Below are positions 7,181 to 15,689 of a stretch of 19,740 bases of DNA, one piece after another. Made by a program: the position numbers and the translations under genes. The notes below the pieces were generated by a model. That model worked only from the letters and a program-made list of their open reading frames with translations, was not told the origin of the DNA and searched no databases. The stretch is from an uncultured Flavobacteriaceae bacterium (GTDB lineage: Bacteria > Bacteroidota > Bacteroidia > Flavobacteriales > Flavobacteriaceae), in contig CALGUD010000053.1 in assembly GCA_937901915.1 (NCBI GenBank), forward strand, positions 1 to 19,740, given 5' to 3'. The first letter of the stretch is position 1, and every line of letters starts with the position of its first letter.

Positions 7181-9382
7181 TTAGGTTGCAACATTATTTT
7201 TTACCATATTTCTGAATAAACTTTCGTAAAACTCTTCAGGTTTAAATGGTTTGGTAATAACGTCATTGCAACCTGCGGTGAAAAAATCTTCTTTACTTTC
7301 ATCTAATGAAATTGCTGTTAATGCAATAATAGGTATTTCAGTATTGAATTTTCTTATTTCCTGAGTAGTTTTAAGTCCGCTTATTCCGGGCATATGTATA
7401 TCCATCAAAATAATGTCATATTTTGTTTCTACAACCATATCAAGGGCTTCATAACCATTTGATGCAATATCACATGTCATTTCTTTTTTGGCCAGGATCT
7501 TTTTAGTTATAACCTGATTTATTTTGTTGTCTTCAACTATAAGTACATGACGTCCTTTAAAATATTCGTAATCAGTTACGCTTGGAGGAGCTTTTGTAGC
7601 AATTTCTTCTTCTGCAGTTTTGCCTATACCAAAATTAATATCAAACAAAAACGTTGTTCCTCTTCCAAGTTCACTTTCAAGTTCAATTTTACTTTTAAAG
7701 AGGCTTAACAGGCTTTTTACAATAGCCAATCCCAAACCTGTTCCGCCGTACTTCCTGTTAATCTGCTCCGAACCTTGTGCAAAACTGTCAAAAATAGTAG
7801 CCTGCATTTTTTTGGATATTCCTATACCATCATCCTTTACTTCAAAATGTATCTTCAGGGATTTTGAATATTTTTTTATAACCCTGGCCACCACTATTAC
7901 ATTTCCGTTTTCAGTAAATTTAAGAGCATTACCCACTAAATTTGTAAATATCTGAGAAAGCTTTATTGGATCTCCTATAAGTTCAGGAGGAATTTCATCA
8001 CTGATGTCTAAAGTGAGCTTATTATTACTTTCTTTAGCTGTTTGTTGGTACGTGTTTACAACTTCTTCCAATACCTTACGCAAATCAAATGGAATATTTT
8101 CTGCCTGGAGCTTGTTAGCCTCAACTTTATTAATTTGAAGGATGTCGTTAATGAAATTAAGCAGCTACTCTCCAGAAAACTTTAATGATTTTAAATGTTC
8201 TTTCTGACTATTGTTAGGGTTTTCTTCCAGTAATAAATGTGTTAAACCGGTTACTGCATATAAAGGTGTGCGCAATTCGTGACTAACGGTTGATAAAAAT
8301 TGGGCTTTAGCCTGCATAGCTCTTTCCGCATCTTCTTTGGCAATTTGTAATTCCAGGTTCTTTTTTAAAAGCAGGTCATTTGTTTTGTATTTTATCTGGT
8401 TATTTCTGTAAAGAGAAATAGTGAGCAGTGAAATAATAATAAGTAGAGCAGAGCTTAATACCGATGTTAATTTAGATATGTTAACTGTTTGTTGTTGTGC
8501 TATTGCATCCTTATTCATTTGATCCAGTATCCTTGCAAAAAAATCTGATTCTGTTTTAGCGGCTATCTCTTGATTTGCTTCAACAACACCGGGTGGAAAT
8601 GTTTTATTTTGAACAGCAGTAAGCGTTTTATAATGATGAAGTGCATTTTCAAAATTCCCGATTTCTTCATAAATACTGGCTAATATTTTGTTTGCTTCAA
8701 TTTTAACAAGCGGAAAATTATGTTCATTGGCAATATTTAAAGCGCTGGAAGCCTCTATTTCGCCGTTTACCAGCTTATTGGTTTTATGATTTATCCTGGC
8801 CAGTTGCAATAAAATATGACTACGCCTATATTCTTTTTCAAACTCATGTTCGGTAGCTAGTAACTGCTCAAAAATTTGTTTCGCTTTATAATAATTCCCG
8901 GTTTTAAAATTTACAACACCTTCAATATATTTTATATATAAAGCAATGCTTTTATCTTCTAATACATAGTTATTTTTTATATTACTTAAAATAGAAAATG
9001 CTTCTTCCGGATTATTATCCATGAGTGTAAGTGATTCAAAGGCATTTGTTAATGCTTTACCATCTGGGTAATTGTAATGGCTTAGGATCGAATACGACAT
9101 GGTCATGTATACCGTGGACTTGCTGTATTTAGAGTATTCAATATGAAGTTGAATATAGAGGTTGTAAAAATCGACTAAGGCTTTGTGATTCTCTGTAGAT
9201 TCAGCCAACTTAACTGCACTGTTGAGCGTAGTCATTGCTTTCTCAAAATCGCCTTTATTCTTTAATTCGTATACTTTTTTCTTTAAATTATAAATACTAT
9301 CATTAAGAGTAATAATTTCCTGTGCAGGACTAGCCGCAGAAAATACTAAAAAAGTAAAAAATATGAAGATTCGCCTGTACAT
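7181..9382 (-). pseudogene. Hybrid sensor histidine kinase interrupted by an in-frame TAG
   Basis: Read through, this is one 733-residue hybrid kinase. It has a signal peptide (1-20), an alpha-helical TPR-like sensor region (about 30-290), one membrane segment (304-325), a HisKA domain with phosphoacceptor H368 (FLSTVSHELRTPLY), an ATPase domain (N box NLVGNALKF, G boxes DDGIGI and GGTGLGLAIV) and a receiver domain with LMDIHMP and the TKPF lysine. A single TAG at 8165-8167 follows residue 405 (KFSGE) in the second HisKA helix; the frame continues perfectly with LLNFINDILQ. A tyrosine codon is the likely ancestor. Residues 406-433 are fully open, so nothing else is broken. The fragment opening at TTG 8083 is not a separate gene. 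It could be a pseudogene, a suppressed or phase-variable codon, or a sequence error. Confidence 0.85.
8165..8167 (-). other. Premature amber codon in the histidine kinase
   Basis: The minus-strand triplet TAG lies in frame between GGA GAG and CTG CTT. The residues around it (SGE-x-LLNFINDIL) match the second helix of HisKA domains, where tyrosine is usual, so one change from TAT or TAC explains it. The truncated product would keep the sensor, membrane segment and the phosphoacceptor histidine but lack the ATP-binding and receiver domains. Confidence 0.9.
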
Positions 9383-9410
9383 AAATCTTTATTCGTATGG
9401 GTAAATATAA

Positions 9411-10412
9411 TCATTTCTTATAAATGAATTCAATCAGGTTTATTAATCTGTTGCTATATCCGTATTCATTGTCATACCAACCGATAACTTTTACCATTTT
9501 TTCGATAACTGAAGTCATTAAACTATCAAATGTACATGAATAAGGGTTATTGATAATATCAACGGAAACTATAGGATCTTTAGTATATGCCAATATTCCT
9601 TTTAATTCATTTTCAGAAGCATATTTAAATGCTTCATTTATTTCATCTATGGATGTTTTATTTTTAACATTAAGAGTAATATCTGTCAATGACCCGTCAG
9701 GCACGGGAACACGTATACCACAACCGCCAATTACATTGCTTAGCTCAGGAAAAATCCTTGTCAAGGCTTTAGCAGCGCCTGTTGTAGTGGGTACGATGGA
9801 TTGTCCTGCAGCACGACTCCTTCTCAAATCCCTGTGGGGCTGGTCGTGCAGACTTTGATCGGTTGTATAGGAGTGGATAGTAGTAATGTATGCCTGTTCA
9901 ATACCACACAAATCATTAATAACCTTTAGCATTGGCGCGGCATTGTTGGTAGTACATGATGCGTTGGAAATAATATCTTCCGTTCCGTCTAAAATATGCT
10001 CATTAACTCCTAAAACAACCATTTTAATAGTATCATCTTCGGGGGGTACGCATAAAATTACTTTTTTTGCTCCATTTTTAATATGATACTCAATTTGTTC
10101 TCTTTTCCTGAATTTTCCTGTTGACTCTATCACGACGTCCACATTAAAATTTTTCCAGGACAGGTCTTCTGGAGTACTTTTATTTAGTAAAGCAATATGT
10201 TTTCCATTCACTACAATTCCCGAATCATTGTAATCTGTTTCATAAGGAAGAACACCATGTATACTGTCATATTTAAGTAAATAACTCAAAGTTAAAGCAT
10301 TGGCCAGATCGTTTATAGCTACCACTTCAATAGTAGGGTGATCTATAAGTAATCTGAATAGGGTTCTTCCTATCCGGCCAAAACCATTAATGGCTATTCT
10401 TACTTTTTCCAT
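9411..10412 (-). CDS. gap: Glyceraldehyde-3-phosphate dehydrogenase (type I)
   Basis: This cytoplasmic enzyme interconverts glyceraldehyde-3-phosphate and 1,3-bisphosphoglycerate. The 333-residue length is standard. The Rossmann motif is NGFGRIGR (9-16). Catalytic C153 lies in SNASCTTN and H180 in TTIHSYT. The tail WYDNEYGYS (312-320) is canonical. An aspartate in AINDLA (D35) favours NAD over NADP. The segment CGIRVPVPDGSLTDITL (231-247) differs from the more usual 'SxRVPTPxVSxVDL', hinting that this is a second paralogue rather than the main glycolytic copy, which is an inference. It sits between lipA (27 bases upstream) and the histidine kinase (28 bases downstream), so the three are probably one transcript. 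Confidence 0.95.
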   Translation of the reverse strand: MEKVRIAINGFGRIGRTLFRLLIDHPTIEVVAINDLANALTLSYLLKYDSIHGVLPYETDYNDSGIVVNGKHIALLNKSTPEDLSWKNFNVDVVIESTGKFRKREQIEYHIKNGAKKVILCVPPEDDTIKMVVLGVNEHILDGTEDIISNASCTTNNAAPMLKVINDLCGIEQAYITTIHSYTTDQSLHDQPHRDLRRSRAAGQSIVPTTTGAAKALTRIFPELSNVIGGCGIRVPVPDGSLTDITLNVKNKTSIDEINEAFKYASENELKGILAYTKDPIVSVDIINNPYSCTFDSLMTSVIEKMVKVIGWYDNEYGYSNRLINLIEFIYKK

Positions 10413-10439
10413 AATAATGTTCCGGACTTTAAGTGCCGA

Positions 10440-11315
10440 TTATTCAATATGCTTATGTGCTTTATATGAGGAGCGTACCAAAGCACCACTTTCAACATGT
10501 CTGAAACCCATATTGAGGCCTATCATACGATATTTATCAAACTGTTCCGGGGTAATGAACTCTTTTACAGGCAAATGTTTTTTTGAAGGCTGGAGGTATT
10601 GCCCTATAGTTACAACATCTACATGTACATTTTTTAAATCTTCCATGGTTTGGATGACTTCTTCCTCCTTTTCACCTAATCCAAGCATGATTCCGGATTT
10701 AGTTCTGTTCACTCCCTGGTCTTTTAAATATTTTAAGACTCCCAGACTACGATCATATTTTGCCTGAATGCGCACTTCCCGGGTAAGGCGTTTTACAGTT
10801 TCCATATTGTGCGAAACTACTTCGGGAGATACTTCAACTATGCGGTCAATATTTCTTTCTACCCCCTGAAAATCAGGTATAAGGGTTTCAAGTGTGGTTT
10901 CCGGGTTCATTCTGCGGATCGCTTTCACAGTTTCTGCCCAGATAATTGAACCCATATCTTTTAAATCATCCCTGTCTACAGATGTTACAACAGCATGTTT
11001 AATTTGCATAATCTTAATGGAACGGGCTACTTTTTCGGGCTCTTCCCAATCAACGCTTTCCGGCCGACCGGTTTTTACGCCACAAAATCCGCAAGAACGG
11101 GTGCAGACATTACCTAAAATCATAAAAGTAGCAGTTCCTTCACCCCAACACTCACCCATATTAGGGCAGCTTCCGGAAGTGCAGATGGTGTGTAGTTTGT
11201 ATTTATCTACAAGTCCACGTAATTCAGTATATTTTTTACCGGTAGGGAGTTTTACCCGTAACCATTTTGGTTTTCCTTTGGGAGGAAGTACATTATTTGC
11301 GGTTTCTACACTCAT
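10440..11315 (-). CDS. lipA: Lipoyl synthase LipA
   Basis: LipA is a radical SAM enzyme that inserts two sulfur atoms into octanoyl groups on lipoyl domains of pyruvate and 2-oxoglutarate dehydrogenases and the glycine cleavage system. The 291-residue protein carries both iron-sulfur clusters: the auxiliary cluster CX4CX5C (C45, C50, C56 in CTSGSCPNMGEC) with its serine ligand near the C-terminus (RSSY, about S283), and the radical SAM CX3CX2C (C71, C75, C78 in CTRSCGFC). All key residues are present. It is the first gene of the lipA-gap-kinase cluster and has a good -7 element about 70 bases upstream. lipB is not in the window. Confidence 0.97.
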   Translation of the reverse strand: MSVETANNVLPPKGKPKWLRVKLPTGKKYTELRGLVDKYKLHTICTSGSCPNMGECWGEGTATFMILGNVCTRSCGFCGVKTGRPESVDWEEPEKVARSIKIMQIKHAVVTSVDRDDLKDMGSIIWAETVKAIRRMNPETTLETLIPDFQGVERNIDRIVEVSPEVVSHNMETVKRLTREVRIQAKYDRSLGVLKYLKDQGVNRTKSGIMLGLGEKEEEVIQTMEDLKNVHVDVVTIGQYLQPSKKHLPVKEFITPEQFDKYRMIGLNMGFRHVESGALVRSSYKAHKHIE

Positions 11316-11384
11316 TTAAATTCAATTTGACCTATTCTATTTTGAAAGCTCTGATGTCTTATAGAGAAGACCTGTTATATCGTA

Positions 11385-11392
11385 CAAAGGTA
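11385..11392 (-). promoter_or_regulatory. Candidate -7 promoter element for lipA
   Basis: The minus strand reads TACCTTTG, an exact TANNTTTG match, 69 bases before the lipA start and 40 bases beyond the MFS stop. It would give a leader of roughly 60 bases. The -33 half is not convincing at the usual spacing. Confidence 0.45.
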
Positions 11393-11432
11393 ATGATTTA
11401 AGAGAGAAAATATTAGTAATTGATCAAAGGTT

Positions 11433-12677
11433 TTATTCTGTATAATCCAAACTTTTGTTATGGGTCTCTTCAATGGTAAGGGTAGAGTAGATGCCAATTG
11501 CAAAAACTGCCAGACCCACAACGGAAGCAGCAAAAATAACCCCATTATCAATTTTTAAGTAATCAAAGCATATAAGCATAAGGGGCAGGGTTCCCCTTAC
11601 CATATTTGGAATAGTAGTTGCGGCTGTGCTTCGTATGTTGGTGCCAAATTGCTCTGCGCCAACAGTTACAAACATCGCCCAGTAACCTGTGCCTAATCCA
11701 AGCCAGGTACAATAAAAATAATACATATTTTCCGTACCAGTGCCCCCATATAGCATCAATACAACACCCACTATGGTAAATAACATCATATAAAAAATTG
11801 CTTTTTTGCGAGATTCAAAGTAGTTCGAAATAAAACCACTGGCTAAATCACCTGCTGAAATACCAATATAAGCCCACATAATGGCTTTTCCCGGATTAAT
11901 GGATTCAATGCCCATTGCAGGGGCAAATTGATTGCCCATCACAGCTAAAACACCAATACAGAACCATGTAGGCAGTCCAATAGCAATGCACTTGAGATAT
12001 TTTATGAATCTTTTGCCATTTGTAAATAATGAAAAGAAATTTCCCCTGGAAACATTTTTATCTTTTTTGAGGTTCTTGTAGATCCCGGATTCCGAAACCC
12101 CTATTCGTAGGAATAAAAGTAACATACCGAGTCCACCACCTATAAAATAAGCAGTGGTCCAATCGCCTGTCAGTTCAACAGTAAGTTGTGCAACCACTGC
12201 GCCAAGTAAGCCAAAGCCTGCCACAATAGATGTGCCGATGGCTCTTAATTGTCGGGGTAATGATTCTGAAACCAAGGTGATTCCGGCTCCCAATTCCCCA
12301 GCCAGGCCTATGCCCGCAATAAATCTTAAAATCGCGTACACCATGGTTTTATCTTCAAATGGAAAATGAGGTAAAAATCCACATGCGATATTGGCTAGTG
12401 AATAAACGAGTATGGAACCGAATAATACCGAAAGCCGTCCCTTTACATCACCAAAAACCCCCCAAATTATTCCTCCCAGAAGTAAGCCTATCATTTGATA
12501 ATTTAAAATAAGGGTTCCGGAAGTATCAACATCCAGTCCCAGGTCATTTAGGCTGGGAACCCGGACAATACCAAAAAGAAGCAAATCATAAATATCTACA
12601 AAATAGCCTAAAGCAGCCACTACAACCGGTAGTGAAAATAAATGTTTTAATTTTTGAGAAAGTGTAAACTGATCCAT
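11433..12677 (-). CDS. MFS transporter of the metabolite:H+ symporter / sugar-transporter type
   Basis: This is a 414-residue, about 12-segment major facilitator transporter in the inner membrane. The first helix contains GYFVDIYDLLLFGIV with paired acidic residues, and motif A follows as GVFGDVKGRLSV, as in the sugar-porter and metabolite:proton-symporter branches. A long, basic cytoplasmic loop (KNLKKDKNVSRGN) separates the two halves. The substrate cannot be assigned. It starts 14 bases after the stop of the CASTOR/POLLUX-like channel gene, so it is probably the last gene of a sigma-channel-transporter operon. No terminator-like hairpin is obvious in the 117 bases before lipA. Confidence 0.85.
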   Translation of the reverse strand: MDQFTLSQKLKHLFSLPVVVAALGYFVDIYDLLLFGIVRVPSLNDLGLDVDTSGTLILNYQMIGLLLGGIIWGVFGDVKGRLSVLFGSILVYSLANIACGFLPHFPFEDKTMVYAILRFIAGIGLAGELGAGITLVSESLPRQLRAIGTSIVAGFGLLGAVVAQLTVELTGDWTTAYFIGGGLGMLLLFLRIGVSESGIYKNLKKDKNVSRGNFFSLFTNGKRFIKYLKCIAIGLPTWFCIGVLAVMGNQFAPAMGIESINPGKAIMWAYIGISAGDLASGFISNYFESRKKAIFYMMLFTIVGVVLMLYGGTGTENMYYFYCTWLGLGTGYWAMFVTVGAEQFGTNIRSTAATTIPNMVRGTLPLMLICFDYLKIDNGVIFAASVVGLAVFAIGIYSTLTIEETHNKSLDYTE

Positions 12678-12691
12678 TTGTTTATGAAAAA

Positions 12692-14632
12692 TTACAATTC
12701 ATCCTCTGAGAGTACTACTAAATAATCATTTTCAGTAATTTCCAGCATTTTATTTTTTGCCAGGTTAAGCTCCACACCAAAATTAACTTCCGGATTTTTA
12801 CTTAGGTGTCCTTTGCGTACTCCTAAACAAATCTCATTACGCTTATTTGCAAGCTTCATGATATCGGCAAAACAAATTTTTTGCGGGAAAGAGGTAAAAT
12901 AAAGCTCTGCTGGTTTTACATAAATTTCACTTCCGTCTTCAGAAAATAAATCGTCGTAAAGTGTTTTGATTAAAGGTTCCTCACTGAGTTGTGCTAAAAT
13001 CATTGTGATGAGTTTATTGCTTATAATAAAATCATCAACATCCGTTTGGGTAATGATGTCCTGGTTTTCAGAATTGAGAACCTGTGTTATAATGTTTGTT
13101 TTAACACCTCCGTTTTCTTTGCTGATGGCTCTTAATAAAAGCAATATTATTAAAGTATCTGAATCAATTTTATCGGCACTCTGTTCATTGTGGTCTTGAG
13201 ATAGTATAATAACGTTATCATAATCAAACGGATTTACAGCTTTTAAATTTTCGAGACTAAGAGGGTTAGAATTAGTGAGGTTTATTTCAAAATCAGGATA
13301 TAAGAATCTTAGATTTTCAACTGTTAGGGTTATTTCTTCGGAAGGATCATTAAACATAATATCAAAAACTGACTCTTTAAGTAAATAATCGACGGATTCC
13401 CGGATAAAGATCCCGGCTACATTATGCCATCCCAGGATCAATACTCTTTTTTTCTTTTGCTTCAGGCGTTTATCAGCAAGTTCAATATTTTTGGGAGTTA
13501 TAATCGCGTTCTTTTCAAAACTGATAGTTGAATCGTCCTCCGCAAGAATTAGTACCTGGTCGCCATTTTCCAAAATGGTTCCTTTTTCTGGGCGTAAAAT
13601 AAGGCCGTTAACTTCACTGTAAATGCCCAAGGGAACTCCGTCTTTCAGGTGATAGGGAAGGTCGTAAAAATCAATATTGTTCCAGTTATCTGATCTGAAG
13701 TAGATTTCACATCCTTCAAAAGATAAAATTTCATTATAGACCATTTCCAAGCCACTCGAAAGTGAGGTTTGGACTAATAATTTACCCATTATATCCCAAC
13801 TGTCAATAGCTACAATGTTATCATCATTAAAATAACTTATCAAATCGCGTTTTTCCTGGTTAAATATTTCGGCTATGATGGGTAATTTATTTTCACCTTG
13901 CTGGCAGGAAATAATAGCCATTATAGACTTTACCGATTGAATGTCTGAAGCCATTTTATCCTGGGCAGAGGAGCTTTCAGAACATGTAGTAAGTAGTATT
14001 ACAGATTTGGCTTTTGTAACACTTACCCTGTTTAATTCATTCACATTAGCATAATCTCCAGTAGAAGTGATAATTTTAGTGGAATGTGTATGAGGAAGCC
14101 TTTTTGCTATCAGGTCGTCCATAATCTCTTTATCTTCATTAGATAATATAACAATGCAGGCTGATCTTTCACTTTCATTGGCAATAACGAGCTCCCTGAT
14201 GATATCAACCACTTTTTCATTCCATCCTAATATAAGCGTATGCTCTTCTTCAATTACTTTTCCACGCCCTTTCCTAAAGTCATAAAGCATTTGTTCAAGA
14301 GTAGTAGTAATAAAGGCAATAAGCATAGAAAGTAATATTACGCCTACGATTCCTGATAATACCGTGGTTATTTTTAACCATGTGGGAGAGGTATTATCCT
14401 GATTCATATTACCGGGGTCTGTCATTTGAAGAAAAGTGATCCAGATATCACTCCAAAAATCATCAAAATAATCAAGTTGAGGGAAAAATTTAATGAGAAT
14501 AAACCGGATTAGTATAATAATTAAGAAACTAGAAATAAAAACGACCAACAGGCTCATAAAAATTGACGAACCGCCTTTGCTCATAAAGCGTTCGAGCTTA
14601 TAATTGAGCTTTTCTCGGAATGTAGGGTTCAT
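12692..14632 (-). CDS. CASTOR/POLLUX-like ion channel with tandem RCK/NAD-binding domains
   Basis: This 646-residue membrane protein resembles the CASTOR/POLLUX (DMI1) channel family, named for plant symbiosis cation channels and found in some bacteria. Two membrane segments (about 24-50 and 87-112) flank a short pore-like stretch containing TDPGN (71-75), the family filter-region signature. Two soluble Rossmann-like units follow, opening with HTLILGWNEK (131-140) and RVLILGWHN (396-404), each likely an RCK-type regulatory domain binding nucleotide or ions. The ion conducted is unknown. Its ATG overlaps the sigma-factor stop (ATGA, 14629-14632), implying translational coupling. Tandem RCK domains suggest gating by a cytoplasmic ligand. 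Confidence 0.8.
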   Translation of the reverse strand: MNPTFREKLNYKLERFMSKGGSSIFMSLLVVFISSFLIIILIRFILIKFFPQLDYFDDFWSDIWITFLQMTDPGNMNQDNTSPTWLKITTVLSGIVGVILLSMLIAFITTTLEQMLYDFRKGRGKVIEEEHTLILGWNEKVVDIIRELVIANESERSACIVILSNEDKEIMDDLIAKRLPHTHSTKIITSTGDYANVNELNRVSVTKAKSVILLTTCSESSSAQDKMASDIQSVKSIMAIISCQQGENKLPIIAEIFNQEKRDLISYFNDDNIVAIDSWDIMGKLLVQTSLSSGLEMVYNEILSFEGCEIYFRSDNWNNIDFYDLPYHLKDGVPLGIYSEVNGLILRPEKGTILENGDQVLILAEDDSTISFEKNAIITPKNIELADKRLKQKKKRVLILGWHNVAGIFIRESVDYLLKESVFDIMFNDPSEEITLTVENLRFLYPDFEINLTNSNPLSLENLKAVNPFDYDNVIILSQDHNEQSADKIDSDTLIILLLLRAISKENGGVKTNIITQVLNSENQDIITQTDVDDFIISNKLITMILAQLSEEPLIKTLYDDLFSEDGSEIYVKPAELYFTSFPQKICFADIMKLANKRNEICLGVRKGHLSKNPEVNFGVELNLAKNKMLEITENDYLVVLSEDEL

Positions 14633-15204
14633 AGGGAATCGTTTTGTTTGGTAATTAATTCGGCAAGCAATTTTTTTGCCCTGAGAAGCTTTACTTTTAT
14701 ATTATTCAGGGGTTCGTCCAGTTCTTTCGCAATTTCCTGATATGTGAGTTCATGAAAATACCTTAAATTAATAACCTCCTGATAATGGGGTTTTAACTTT
14801 TTTATATATAACAGTAATTTAGCCAGGTTTTGTTCGGTAATGATTTTATCTTCCACAGAAGGAGTACTGTCTGCAACAGCATACACAGCATTTTCTTCTT
14901 CTCGGGTTGCCCTGTGAAGTAATCTTGTTTTTTGTTTTCTGACTAAGTCAATGTGTATATTTTTAGAAATGGTTATGAGCCAGGTTTTAAACTCATATTT
15001 TTCATCGAAAGTATCTATTTTGTCAAAAGCCTTGGAAAAAGTTCTGATAGTGATGTCTTCAGCATCATTTTCATTTTGGGTTCTTTTTAGTTGAAAGCCA
15101 TATACATCATTCCAGAAAGTATTTAGAAGAAAGCTAAAAGCAATTTGATCACCAGACCTGGCACCTTTAATGCTTTTTTGAATTTTATCTGGCTTAATTT
15201 CCAA
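14629..15204 (-). CDS. ECF-type RNA polymerase sigma factor
   Basis: This 191-residue sigma-70 family regulator has only regions 2 and 4. Region 2 spans about 20-92, with DAEDITIRTFSKAFDKI for -10 binding and FKTWLITISKNIHIDLVRK. Region 4 is about 125-185, with RYFHELTYQEIAKELDEPLNNIKVKLLRAK as the helix-turn-helix. No anti-sigma gene is adjacent; instead the stop codon overlaps the start of the CASTOR/POLLUX-like channel. Its targets are unknown. The 94 bases before it contain no clear TANNTTTG element. Confidence 0.93.
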   Translation of the reverse strand: MEIKPDKIQKSIKGARSGDQIAFSFLLNTFWNDVYGFQLKRTQNENDAEDITIRTFSKAFDKIDTFDEKYEFKTWLITISKNIHIDLVRKQKTRLLHRATREEENAVYAVADSTPSVEDKIITEQNLAKLLLYIKKLKPHYQEVINLRYFHELTYQEIAKELDEPLNNIKVKLLRAKKLLAELITKQNDSL

Positions 15205-15298
15205 TATTTCCCTGTATAAGATTAAAAACTTAGGGAATAAATATAATAAATTGGCGAATAAATACTAAATTATTTATTTAAGTAGAGTAGGAAAAGGT

Positions 15299-15505
15299 TT
15301 ATTTTGTTATATTTTCAGGATTTTTACATTCCTGTTCATCGGGCATTTTGCCACACATGCCGCAAGCTTCGCCTTCTTTGTTTAAAAAAGGGGATTGGCT
15401 GGCACAGGTGCCTGCAAATTTGCCATCTTTTTTCGCCCAAATCTTAATAGCAATTCCAGCAAACGCCAGAGCTAATAATACAAAGATTATTAATAAAAGT
15501 TTCAT
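15299..15505 (-). CDS. Small four-cysteine membrane protein
   Basis: This 68-residue protein has one N-terminal membrane helix (about 3-23), a short basic stop-transfer segment (KIWAKKDGK) and a soluble tail with exactly four cysteines: C34, C48, C51 and C60, in a GTCAS...CGMCG...C pattern. Similar short proteins in flavobacteria are, as I recall, usually labelled just 'membrane or secreted protein'. The single helix plus a four-cysteine tail also recalls NqrM, the iron-delivery factor for Na+-NQR, but the cysteine spacing is not the same, so this is only a hypothesis. A TACCTTTG element sits 16 bases upstream, so it has its own promoter. Confidence 0.75.
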   Translation of the reverse strand: MKLLLIIFVLLALAFAGIAIKIWAKKDGKFAGTCASQSPFLNKEGEACGMCGKMPDEQECKNPENITK

Positions 15506-15520
15506 TTGAATTTATTTTTA

Positions 15521-15528
15521 CAAAGGTA
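15521..15528 (-). promoter_or_regulatory. Candidate -7 promoter element of the small membrane protein
   Basis: The minus strand reads TACCTTTG, an exact TANNTTTG match, ending 15 bases before the ATG at 15505. The predicted transcript leader is about 10 bases. No matching -33 element is visible. Confidence 0.5.
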
Positions 15529-15548
15529 CAAAAACTGTTATGAATCTG

Positions 15549-15600
15549 ACCTTAGTTCTAGAACTTTTAAGGTTTTTTTGATTTATCTAATGTAGATAAA
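15549..15600. promoter_or_regulatory. Two adjacent palindromes upstream of the small membrane protein
   Basis: ACCTTA (15549-15554) and TAAGGT (15568-15573) flank the perfect ten-base palindrome GTTCTAGAAC (15555-15564). Nine bases on, TTTATCTA (15582-15589) and TAGATAAA (15593-15600) form a second perfect inverted repeat. They lie just upstream of the -7 element at 15521-15528, where operators would be expected. The first could also be a plus-strand terminator, since TTTTTT follows it, but no plus-strand gene is present. Confidence 0.4.
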
Positions 15601-15631
15601 AATACCAGTTAATATTGTAAACATTAGATCT

Positions 15632-15669
15632 TAAAAATAGCAAAACCCGACCAAAAGCCGGGTTTGCTA
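15632..15669 (-). terminator. Rho-independent terminator after the anti-sigma gene
   Basis: TAGCAAACCCG and CGGGTTTTGCTA (minus-strand reading, 15669 to 15638) form a stem of about eleven bases with one bulge, followed by TTTTTAA. It lies 20 bases beyond the anti-sigma stop and ends the sigma/anti-sigma operon. Confidence 0.85.
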
Positions 15670-15689
15670 AATTATCTTGTATGATATTT

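Noticed and set aside
7181..8083. Separate kinase/response-regulator gene starting at TTG 8083
   Set aside because: TTG is an internal leucine codon; the frame is continuous with the upstream HisKA domain back to the TAG at 8165-8167, so this is the second half of one broken gene.
9550..10086. Plus-strand ORFs opposite the GAPDH gene
   Set aside because: They are antisense shadows of a strongly conserved enzyme gene and match no known family.
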